This document shows positions 1-9,200 of a stretch of DNA of 64,000 nucleotides, piece by piece (the stretch's first letter is position 1; the number at the start of each line of letters is the position of its first letter). This stretch comes from Mermis nigrescens (Eukaryota; Nematoda; Enoplea; Mermithida; Mermithidae). Made by a program: the position numbers and the translations under genes. Where the stretch lies: NCBI GenBank assembly GCA_036768485.1, contig JAVLUZ010000054.1:186001-250000 (forward strand), in the 5' to 3' direction. The notes below the pieces were generated by a model. That model was not told the origin of the DNA. It did no database searches and was given only the letters and a program-made list of their open reading frames with translations.

Positions 1-660
1 TTCATCAAATCGAAAGCCATACAAGCTGCAAACAGACACAGGGACTGAATTTACAAACAAGCAGTTCCATAAATTTCTAAAATCTGAATCTATCAATTTT
101 TACGACTAAAAGCAAAACAAAAGCTAGCGTAGTTGAACATCTTAATTGTATGCTTAAAGGTAGTACTTCACCAAGAGCAATTCGTATTAATTTATTGACA
201 TATTACCCTACTTGATGAAAAATTATAATCACTCTGAGCATCGTATGATAGGTACATTGCTAGCTAATGTGACCACAAAAAATGAGACGTAAATTTTGAA
301 TCAGAGCATTTAGGATTGATAAACAGAATGTTGTCTTTAAATTTAATATTGGTGATGAAGTTTGACTGAGTAAAGTTAGAGGCATTTTGAAAAAGGATTT
401 TAGCCCAACTGGACAGAGTATTTTTGTTATTAAAGAAAGATATGCTCAAACCCCACCCATCTATGTTTTAGAAGACAAAATGGGAGAAAGAGTCGAGGGT
501 ATTTTTATGAGCCCAAACTGCAAAAAATTGAAACAAAAACTGACAATTTGTATGTAATTGAAAAGATTTTGAGAATGCCTAAGATAGGCAATAAAAACTG
601 ATTATTTAGTACGCTGACAAGGTACCCTGAAAAGTTTGATTTCTGGGTCTCAAACCTAAT
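1..660 (+). pseudogene. Polinton/Maverick integrase, C-terminal part (decayed)
   Basis: This is the tail of a retroviral-type integrase of the kind Polintons carry; its start lies left of the window. In the plus strand I read, across stops and frame changes, a core piece around 20-105 (QTDTGTEFTNKQF, the region of the second catalytic Asp) and then the linker ending TPPIYVLEDK near 450-480. Near 550-650 there is a chromodomain-like stretch (YVIEKIL ... YPEKFDFWV). A chromodomain at the integrase C-terminus is usual for Polintons. The packaging ATPase follows on the same strand, as expected for this element. Several stops and shifts mean it is not functional. A Gypsy chromointegrase is the alternative, but the neighbours argue against it. 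Confidence 0.7.
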
Positions 661-680
661 AAAGTTATAAATAGTAATTA

Positions 681-924
<244 letters not shown>

Positions 925-944
925 TCATTATTTATGAACTAAAA

Positions 945-1579
945 ATGATTTTTCAACATCCTTTCAACTGCCTTGTCTCAGGGCCAACAAAATCAGGCAA
1001 AACAACGTTTGTTAGGCGACTGATTGAGAACAGAAAACATTTGATTGTTACTAAAATTAAAAAGATTTGGTGGTGCTTCGCAGAAATTGTACCGCTTTAT
1101 AAAAAAATTGATCATGTGTCATTTATAGAGGGGCTTCCTGATTTTAGTTACTTTAAGCAGTTCAGCCCTACACCACAAATTTTGATACTCGATGATTTAA
1201 TGGAAGAGTGCAAGGGTAATGCTTAAATTGCACAACTATTCACAAGTTGTCATCATTGGAATATTAGCATCATTCATATTGTACAAAACGCGTTCTTTGA
1301 AGGTCTCAGAACATTGTGTATAAACTCGGATTACATAGTTTTATTTAAAATCCTGCTGATCAGCTAGAAGCACAAATGCTGTCCAGGAGGCTTTACCCTA
1401 CCAATCCAAAATATTTTCTAGAAGCCTATTCTGATGCTACTTCTCATCCACATGACTATTTTCTGATTGATCTCACTCAAAATTCTAGAGATGAGCTTAG
1501 GCTAAAAACAAATATTTTCAGTGATAGTCCCACTGTTTATATAAAAAAATCTTTAAATACTAAGAAAAACACTAATTAA
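945..1579 (+). pseudogene. Polinton packaging ATPase (FtsK/HerA type), broken
   Basis: This gene encoded the DNA-packaging ATPase that pumps DNA into the capsid in Polintons and related viruses. The ATG at 945 opens a protein with a Walker A motif GPTKSGKT near residue 14 and a Walker B ILILDDL near residue 80. A stop at 1224-1226 interrupts the frame. The same frame goes on to about 1370, where a one-base shift moves the reading into the frame used from 1376 to 1579 (LSRRLYPTNPKYFLEAY ...). The total length of about 210 residues fits the family. The order integrase, ATPase, small structural proteins, capsid, protease, polymerase is that of a Polinton. Confidence 0.85.
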
Positions 1580-1590
1580 ATGATGTAAAA

Positions 1591-1965
1591 ATGGGTAAAG
1601 AACAATTAAAACACAATAATGTATGTCTACATCTCTTATGTAAAACAAAGAAACCTCAAAGAGACGCTATTATAAATACTGCAACTAAAGATCAAATCCT
1701 TTGTCTCTGCGACTGTGCAAACAATTTCCTGAACAGTAATATTCATTTTTTGAGAAAGATATCAACAAACTTCGAAGATACTAGAATCAAATAAGATACT
1801 GGGCAGACAATAGACAGGCAAGTACAAAAGAAACAAAAAATATCATAATACAAGACAGTGGTTTTCTTCCACTTTTACTTACTCCTATACTTACAATTGC
1901 AGGCAGTTTACTAGCTGATGCAATTACAGGTAGAAAATGTAACATACTGAAAAACGATCTCAATA
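1591..1965 (+). pseudogene. Small Polinton structural-type protein, frameshifted
   Basis: The ATG at 1591 starts a 67-residue frame rich in Lys and Asn that stops at 1794. Further on, a different frame near 1860-1940 reads GFLPLLLTPILTIAGSLLAD, a hydrophobic tail that matches in style the end of the short basic protein found near the ATPase in many Polintons. The likely original was a protein of about 120 residues with a basic body and hydrophobic C-terminus, now split by a frameshift. The exact role (minor capsid or core protein) is inferred from position only. Confidence 0.5.
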
Positions 1966-2815
1966 CCTGCTGAAATAAGCGTACGTTATAAGCCAGTGGA
2001 TATTCTACTCAATTCCTTGGATAATGAGACGCGAAAAATCTTGAATAACAAAAATGTATCAAGTGATGTGAAGCTCATAAAATATTATCAGATAATTGTC
2101 AAATTTAAGCGATTGCAAGAACAGAAGCAGCAACCATATGAAGCTGGCATTGTTGAAGATGTAAGTAATGCAATTAGCGTTGAAGAAATACTCTCAGGTA
2201 TGCCAAAAAGTCAAATTTCAAAGGCAAAGCTGCTTCTTCATCATATACGTACTAACTTATTTCTTGAAATTGTGCCAGGTGGTGAACTTGTAATAGATGG
2301 TCAAAAAATCGAAGACTCAAATATTATGGATTTAGTTAATGATCTGGCATGCGAGCACATATGGGCGTGGGGAGGGGTTTGGGGAGTATGCACCCCCCAG
2401 AAGTTGAAATACCCCCCCCAGAAATTAAAATACCCCCCAAGAATTCAAATTTTGAAAATTTTGTTTGCTTTTTTAGCGATTTTTTGATGCTATTGGATAG
2501 TGCTCGATGAGAAACGTCAAAAAATGGTGTTATTTTAGCCCTACAGACCACTTTTAAGACCATTTTTTGACCTTCAAAAATTTTTTAACCCCCCCCCCCC
2601 CCACCCAGAATTTTGGTGCTGCCCACCTATGCACGCGAGTGCGAAAAAATCAGCAGATATCCTGGCACAAAAGAACTGTTGAAAGTGTTCAATCATACAA
2701 ATGTTCTGCTTGAAAGTGTGGGTAATAGGCCTGCTAGGGAGATTTTTGCTGCAGGTGATGAATTTGACTGGGATGAAAGTTTATACATACTTACCATATT
2801 TGATTTAATCGAATA
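1951..2815 (+). pseudogene. Polinton gene of unknown function, split by a family A insertion
   Basis: An open frame runs from after a stop at 1950 to the insertion at 2356 (IPAEISVRYKPVDILLNSL ..., about 130 residues). A second piece from 2641 to 2815 (CEKISRYPGTKELLKVFN ... TIFDLIE) looks like its C-terminal half. The 276-bp family A element between them carries a near-perfect 8-bp target duplication, so the gene was whole before the insertion. There is no credible ATG near 1996, where the codon is GTG; the true start may be in the shifted preceding gene or lost. Similar proteins occur between the ATPase and capsid genes of Polintons. I do not recognise a domain. Confidence 0.6.
2356..2631 (-). 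mobile_element. Family A element, copy A1
   Basis: It begins CACATATGGGCGTGGGG and ends GGTGCTGCCCACCTATG. The flanks are CATGCGAG on the left and CACGCGAG on the right, a 7/8 target duplication. It has the internal runs of C and G and the conserved core (gatagtgctcgatgagaaac) shared by all copies. It belongs to the subfamily with CATGGG / AGGTGGG ends. It disrupts a Polinton gene. Confidence 0.93.
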
Positions 2816-2860
2816 AAATTACAGAAATGCACGTACAATTTACTCCTGACAATTTAAGAC

Positions 2861-3049
2861 ATGTGGTTGGGATACTACACTGGGCAGGCAGCCCAAACTG
2901 GCTATGGGTTGGAGGGGTTCAAGGGCATTCCATACCAGCAGGGCGTAGGTCTTGGCAGCTTTTTTCGTCCCCTTTTCAGGATGGCCATCCCTGATTTGCA
3001 ATCTATTGGTCAGCAAGTTGGAAATAATTACAGAAAGTCATCAATATGA
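2861..3049 (+). CDS. Small Gly-rich Polinton protein
   Basis: This 62-residue open frame starts MWLGYYTGQAAQTGYGLEG and continues with a GSFFRPLFRMAIPDL segment. The pattern of a Tyr/Gly-rich start followed by SFFRPLFR and an amphipathic or hydrophobic stretch is typical of a short conserved protein upstream of the capsid gene in Polintons. It may be a minor virion protein with membrane activity. It is intact, but the family protein is usually longer, so the C-terminus may be lost. Role inferred from context. Confidence 0.5.
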   Translation: MWLGYYTGQAAQTGYGLEGFKGIPYQQGVGLGSFFRPLFRMAIPDLQSIGQQVGNNYRKSSI

Positions 3050-3437
3050 AAAAAAATAAATAAAAGGTAAATAAATTGGGCATACTGTTAGTTTAAAAGA
3101 AACAAAAAGATGCGAGAAATAGTATATACACATGTACATAAAAAGCACACAAAAATTTATATTATGAGAAATTACGGGTTTTACAAGGCGCAAGAGTTAA
3201 GTGAAACGAGAGAAGTAAGCAGGAGGATATACAGAATAAATACACAGAAGAAAAAAAAGACAAAAAAAACGTTCAAACATAGCATCTGATTTGGCTCGGG
3301 GAAAACCGCTTTTTGAGCTATTAAGGAACATTCAAAGCAAGAAGCTGCTCAGTTGTTTGATGAGGCCTCTAAATCTCTACAGCAGCAGCAAGGAGAGGGT
3401 CTTGGTAGCCGCCCAAAGTCTATAAATACTAGCTGCT

Positions 3438-4473
3438 ATGTTTAGAGATGAAAATGTTGTAGAAGTTGAGGCTCCACAACATATTGACATCACACATGGG
3501 CGTGGGGGGATTTGGGGGTATGCACCCTCCCAGAAGTTGAAATACCCCCCAGAAAAAACTTTTTTGCTTTTTAAGCAATTTTTTGATGCCATTGGATAGT
3601 GCTCGATGAGAAACGTCGAAAAATGGTGTTTTTTGCCATACAACCACTTTTGAGACCATTTTTTGACCTTTCAAAAATTTTTCACTCCCAGAATTTAGGT
3701 GCTGCCCACCTATGATTGACATGTTTGTGCAATACAGGTATCTGATTGATTTCACCGATTTTTGCTTTGAATTACATAGAAATAGCGACGCATTTGTTTT
3801 GTAGTGCTTTAAGGATGTCGTCTTAGACTTGAAAGTCTTGCAAATGAAATTTTTATTCTGAAAACTTGAAGTATTAGAGAGTTTTAGTTCAGCACTCGAG
3901 CAAACAACGCTTTCATACATGGCAAAATATCCTATTAGATGTGTAGCTATGACTAATTTGCACATTTCAAATCCTGCCAGAGAAACGCGCAATTATACAT
4001 CATTTACTGGTCAGCTGCCTAGGCATATATTATTTGCTTGTATTGAAGGCAAAGCTTATTGAGGCAATCTAGCAAAATCACCATTTGATATCAATCCATT
4101 TAGCATATACAATGTAAACGTAGCAAGCGGTGGCATAATATATCCTGCTTATCCACTCAACATTTCATTTAAGCATGATAGGTAGTTGCAAGCATATAAT
4201 CAAATGTTTGATGCTTCAGATATAGGGCGAGAAGGTAATTTTATTAGCAGAGATGAGTTTAGAATGAGTCACTGTTTTTTTGTATTCAATTTGACACCTG
4301 ATGCAGATGATGGAGGGCATTAATATCTAGTGCGGGAAGGAACAACAAGCATATCTGTAAGATTTACCAATAATTTGCCCAATACAGGTGTAGAAATTAT
4401 TATATATGCTGAATTTGATAATTTAATAATGATTGACAAAGACTGAAACACGTTTTATGATTATAACGCATAA
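3438..4473 (+). pseudogene. Polinton capsid-type (jelly-roll) protein, interrupted
   Basis: This is a decayed structural gene of about 270-300 residues in the surviving frames. Recognisable pieces in order are MFRDENVVEVEAPQHI (3438 on), FVQYRYLIDFTDF (after 3720), YMAKYPIRCVAMTN (about 3920), TGQLPRHILFACIEGKAY, SPFDINPFSIYN, ISRDEFRMSHCFFVFNLTPD and the end TGVEIIIYAEFDNLIMID. The last motifs are hallmarks of the capsid protein conserved across Polintons and adintovirus-like elements. Whether it counts as major or minor capsid I cannot settle by eye. A 226-bp family A element (3491-3716) sits near its start, and several stops and a shift break it further. Its stop is 3 bases before the protease ATG. 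Confidence 0.75.
3491..3716 (-). mobile_element. Family A element, copy A2
   Basis: It begins CACACATGGGCGTGGGG and ends GGTGCTGCCCACCTATG, with a perfect 8-bp target duplication ATTGACAT on both sides (3483-3490 and 3717-3724). It belongs to the CATGGG / AGGTGGG subfamily. It interrupts the Polinton capsid-type gene. Confidence 0.97.
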
Positions 4474-4475
4474 AC

Positions 4476-4901
4476 ATGAACACTATTGAAATATTTAAAA
4501 TTCTTAAACATAATATTGAAAATGACACATTTTTAGGAGTTTTTCCTTTAGATTGCTTACCATCTATAAGAGCATACCCTGCAGCACTAGTGGTAAACTT
4601 TGACACAAGCAGCAAACCTGGCTCTCACTGGGTAGCTATATATTTTCACAGCAAGGAGAATTGCGACTATTTTGACAGCTATGGGCGAAAACCACTTAAA
4701 CAGTTAAGGAATTACATTTCAAATAATACACTTGCATATACATACAATAATGCACAAGTACAAGGACTCTTCTCAACAAGCTGTGGTCATATGTGTGTCT
4801 ATTTCATTGTTTGCAGGATTAGAGGTATTCCATTCAAAAATATTGTTCTATCTATGCTCAGTGATAAAATTTATAAATACTTTGATGACTTAGAATTATA
4901 A
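4476..4901 (+). CDS. Adenain-like cysteine protease of the Polinton
   Basis: This 141-residue open frame starts from a good ATG (AAACATG). In Polintons and adenoviruses this enzyme cuts capsid precursors during virion maturation. The visible catalytic set follows adenain order: His51 in GSHWVAIYF, Asp67 in DYFDSYG, Gln96 in AQVQG, and Cys103 in STSCGHMCVYF. Length and motif spacing fit the Polinton protease. The frame is unbroken, unlike its upstream neighbours. It lies between two capsid-type genes with gaps of only 2 bases on each side, so the three probably shared one transcript. Activity cannot be judged from sequence. Confidence 0.9.
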   Translation: MNTIEIFKILKHNIENDTFLGVFPLDCLPSIRAYPAALVVNFDTSSKPGSHWVAIYFHSKENCDYFDSYGRKPLKQLRNYISNNTLAYTYNNAQVQGLFSTSCGHMCVYFIVCRIRGIPFKNIVLSMLSDKIYKYFDDLEL

Positions 4902-4903
4902 AC

Positions 4904-5590
4904 ATGGATTCTAAGCAGTTTTATATAACACTTCCATGCAATTCAAGGGAAACCAATACTGTGGCCATATTTGTAACTAGCCTACCTAGGCAAATCGAAT
5001 TAACTGGCGACTGGAAGGTTGGGTTAGCTGAAATAATTTATGCAAATACATGGCACAATGTTGCCGAGGACCAGAATATGATAAAGTTTTATGTCATCAA
5101 AAACAATGTGCAACAAAAAATGTTAATTCCTCAAGCAAGTTATTTAAATATAGATGACTTGATTGAGACAATCACTAATGGAATAAAAACAACTAGCATT
5201 ATAGAAAAATTTGAATACTTGCAATACTTTGGTATAAGGTATGACGATAATAAGAAATTCTGTCACCTAAAAATTAATACAGAATATATTCAGAGTGTAA
5301 AGTTAACAAAGCATTTACTATATATGATGGGATTTCTGGAGAGTCAGCTTAGCAATATAAATTATACTGTGGCGCAAGATTTGACCCTAGTAGCACACCA
5401 TTCTCCTGATATGCTATGTGGAATGCATAATTTTTACATTTATTGTGATATAGTTGAGCCTCAAATTGTTGGGAATATTTTGCGCCGCTTATGCAAGTCA
5501 TAAATATTGAAGGAAAATATATGGATATTATTAATCATTTATATATTAGTCCACATTACATACTTTTTGCCACTGGATTCATGCTTGTGC
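4904..5590 (+). pseudogene. Second Polinton capsid-type protein, truncated
   Basis: The ATG at 4904 opens 199 residues (MDSKQFYITLPCNSRETN ...). It contains LPRQIELTGDWKVGLAEI near residues 35-55 and NFYIYCDIVEPQIVGN near residue 180, signatures of the other virion protein conserved in Polintons. The usual protein runs on well past this point. Here a frameshift at about 5485 moves the reading into another frame (MQVINIEG ... ISPHYI) that fades out near 5590, so the C-terminal third or more is missing. It starts 2 bases after the protease stop. Major or minor capsid role is not resolved here. Confidence 0.75.
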
Positions 5591-6290
5591 AATTTATTTT
5601 GCACAATTCATATCATTTTTCATACTTCCTCACGTTGTCTTGATCTTTTATTTTAAATGCCTTCCACTGCTTCAACTGCTTCCTCACATATTATTTTTGC
5701 ATGCTGTCATTTATATAAATTGTTTTTTGACTTCTTTGTATTAAATATCTTTTGCATTTTACGCTTTATGTTTTTTTTGTAAAACACGTATTCTGTGCTG
5801 AAGCGGCACATTTAAATTAGCGTCTCAACTTAATTACCTTGAATTGGTGATTTAAATTTTTTAGTTGGTTTCTTGGATTTTGCTCATTACATACCTGGGT
5901 TTTATAATATATGAAATGAGTATGGAATGCGTTGTTTGCTTACAATAATTACTACCCACCAAAATATTTAAGTTATTTTGATTGATTTATGAAATTTTAT
6001 GAATGTCTTTCCGCCATACTTTTAAGTTTTTTTGCACATTTACAGGGCCAACAAAATCAGACAAAGTACTGCAGTTATACTTACGTGACAATCACTACAC
6101 AGTTATTAGCAAAGTTGCTGCCTTCTTTTTCAATAAATATTTTTGTGAGTTATGCAATAAATAATATAATCACCTTGTGAAAAATCAAAAATTTTAACCT
6201 GTTCAACATGCAACTGTTACTTTTATAACCAAACATGCTTTGAACATCATCGCAAAATTTACAAACTAAAAAGGAAAAATAAAACAACCG
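5591..6290. other. AT-rich spacer inside the Polinton
   Basis: This is T-rich sequence with no sustained reading frame. It lies where the end of the second capsid-type gene and the start of the polymerase gene would be expected, so it probably holds the eroded ends of both. I see no separate feature. Confidence 0.6.
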
Positions 6291-9200
6291 AGACTTCAAT
6301 CTGCATGCGAGTTCAATGTTGCAAGAAATGCAGCCAGCATTTCAGGGACACCCAAAAGAAGAAACATAAATGTGTTTACTTTCATTGTCGAATTTGCAAG
6401 AAATACATCCTTCAAAAAGGTTATATAAATTTCAATTTTTTTCTGAATTCTGTCGTAATTGTTCAAAACTTTTAAGGACATCAATGCTATATGCAAAAAA
6501 TTGCAGACAAATAGGATGATTCTGATGACTCTGATGGTGGTAAGGAGATTAAAAAATGCAAAAAATAGAATTTGTTCTGCGTTTTGTTTTTCTTTGACTT
6601 TGAGACTATGCAGGAATGCATCTTGAAAGATACTTCGTATGGTCCAGAGTTTAAACACGTTCCAAATTTATGCATTGCGCACATTGTGTGTGATGACTGC
6701 CAAAATTGGGAGCTTTCCTATTGCTACCGCTGCGGCGAAAATAGACAAGTTTTTAAGGGCAATACTTGTTTAGACGATTTTTGTACATTTTTATTCAGCA
6801 TGAAACATGTGACGGCAATTGCACACAATGCCAAAGGCTTTGATGGACAGTTTATTTTACAATTCTTTTACAAGCAAGGCAAGGTGCCAAAAATTATTAG
6901 CAAGGGTAAGAAAAAAGCTATATATTTTTCATTAGTTTTTCTAATTTTTTTTTCATTAATTAGGGCTAGATTTGATGACAATATTGTACAAAACGGTCAA
7001 AATTATTGATTTGTTTAATTTTCTGCCGTGAAATTGGCAAATTTGCCAAATACCTTAGGCATTGATGAATTATACAAAGGTTATTTTCCACACAATTTTA
7101 ATTTGCACAAAAATTTTGATTATGTTGGTGAATGGCCTGACCAAAGCTTCTATAATCCGGCGGCTATGAAGCCGGATGAGTACCAAGCGTTTCAAGATTG
7201 GTACAAGTTGCAAAAGGGAAAAGTAAGGAATTTAAATAAAATTTGTAATTTTAACCATATTTTATGCGTTTTTTCAGATTTTTGACTTTAAGCGCAAAAT
7301 TTTGGCTTATTACAAAAGTGACATTGCCGTTTTGAGGCAATGCAGCCTTAAATTCAGGGATATCTTCATGGCCAAAACAACGGTCGATCCTTTTGAGCAT
7401 TCATTAACAATAGCCAGCGCATGTAACATTGTTTTTCGTAAAATATTCTAAAGTCTAATACCATTGGCATTGTTCTAATTGATGGGTATCAACGGCATGA
7501 AAAACAAGCAATGATAGGGCTAAAATGGATAAAATGGATTAGTCACATTGAAAATAAATATATTAATCATAAGCATAATGGCTACGAAATAAAAATTGGA
7601 AAATACCAATTAGATGGTTTTTGCAATAATAACGTGTATGAGTTTTACGGTTGCTATTGGCATGGATGCCCAAAATGCATGCCAACATGGAACCAGCTGG
7701 CGGCCGACAGGGCTTCTACCGCCAAAGAAGCCTACAATTGGACATTGGAGCGCGCCAAATTTATTCAGCAGGCGGGGTGCAAGCTCGTCAAAATTTAGGA
7801 ATGCAAGCTGAATCAGCAGCTCACGGCCAATCCGACCACGAGAGCGTTTTTTACAATGTGATCACTGACGAAGCACCAATGGACCCTCGTGAAGGTATTT
7901 TGACGTGCCTATTTTAAAAAGTTCTTACTTATTAGGTACTTACACGTAATTTTGTAAGTTGTGATTTGCTAACTTTCAAAAAAAATTTTATGAGCATTTC
8001 TGCTATTCAGCTTAAATTTTGAAAATTTTTTGAATATATTTTAGTAAAATTTAGATAATTTGAAAATTATTTTGAAAGATTTTCTAAGAATTTAAACATT
8101 TGATTATAAAAAATTAGATAGTTTTGAAAATATTTTACAAATTTTTCAAAATTTTTAAAATACTGTATAGTAAAAATTATGTGAACTGATAATTTAAAAA
8201 TGAAAATTAGATAATTTCAAAATATTCCGAATTTTATTCCAAAAATTTAAAAATAAAAAATTAAAGAATTGTACAGTGTAAGCTTTCATTGTGTATTTTA
8301 GCTTTTTTTAGCATTTTACGGCAGCAGAACCAATGCAATTAAATTGTAACACAAAATTAAACAAGATGCAAATGGAAATCTGTTGCAACAGATAAAATAC
8401 GTGGACATTTGCTCACTTTACCCATTTATTAACAAATATGAAAAATATCCAATTGGACATCCTAAAATTTTAACAGAAAATTTTGAAACTGTGTCTCTGG
8501 AAAATCACCCCTATGAAGGTTTAATAAAATGCAAAATCTTACCTCCAAGAAACTTATATCATCCTGTCCATCCTATATCGTTTTGGAGGAAAACTGATGT
8601 TTCCCCTATGCCAAGCCTGCGCGAATCTTCAACAAAAGGAAAAATGCTGACACATCAACCAGGAATGAGCTCTTCATGGCAGTTGGGTAACAATGGAGAT
8701 TTACAAGGCCTTGGAAAAAGGATACAAAGTTTGTCGTATTTTATTATTTTTCTTAATTACAAACATGCTAATTTTGTGCAGTTTTTTTGTATAAGGTCCA
8801 TCTGTACATATGCAAAGATACTCCCTAAAAGTTTTTGTACATTTTGTATAAGCAAATTTCTGGGTACTACAATATGGTACAATAGCACTTTTAGTGCAGT
8901 AAAACAGGGGTTTTTACTCTTTTGAAATGTATTTTAACTAATTTCTGGGTTTTTGACGAGAAATAGTATTAAAAATTCCCGAAAAAATTTGACATTTTTC
9001 CTTTCTAAATGCGATTTTTGCCATTATAATGACATGTAGAACAAGCAATTACTCATTTTGCTGCAAAGCACTAAAATTTTTTCTGAATTCATGACCTTTT
9101 TCACAGTTTTGAGCCTTTCCATAAATCTTTGTACATGTACAAAGATGGTTCCAAAAATCTTTGCCAAATACAAAAAAACGTAACTTTTTTGTTTTAACCC

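Noticed and set aside
1996..2487. A 163-codon frame read as one gene
   Set aside because: It begins at GTG and its last 40 codons are family A sequence; only the part before 2356 belongs to the Polinton gene.
3377..3992. Minus-strand frames over the capsid-type gene
   Set aside because: They are shadows of the plus-strand gene and of family A copy A2.
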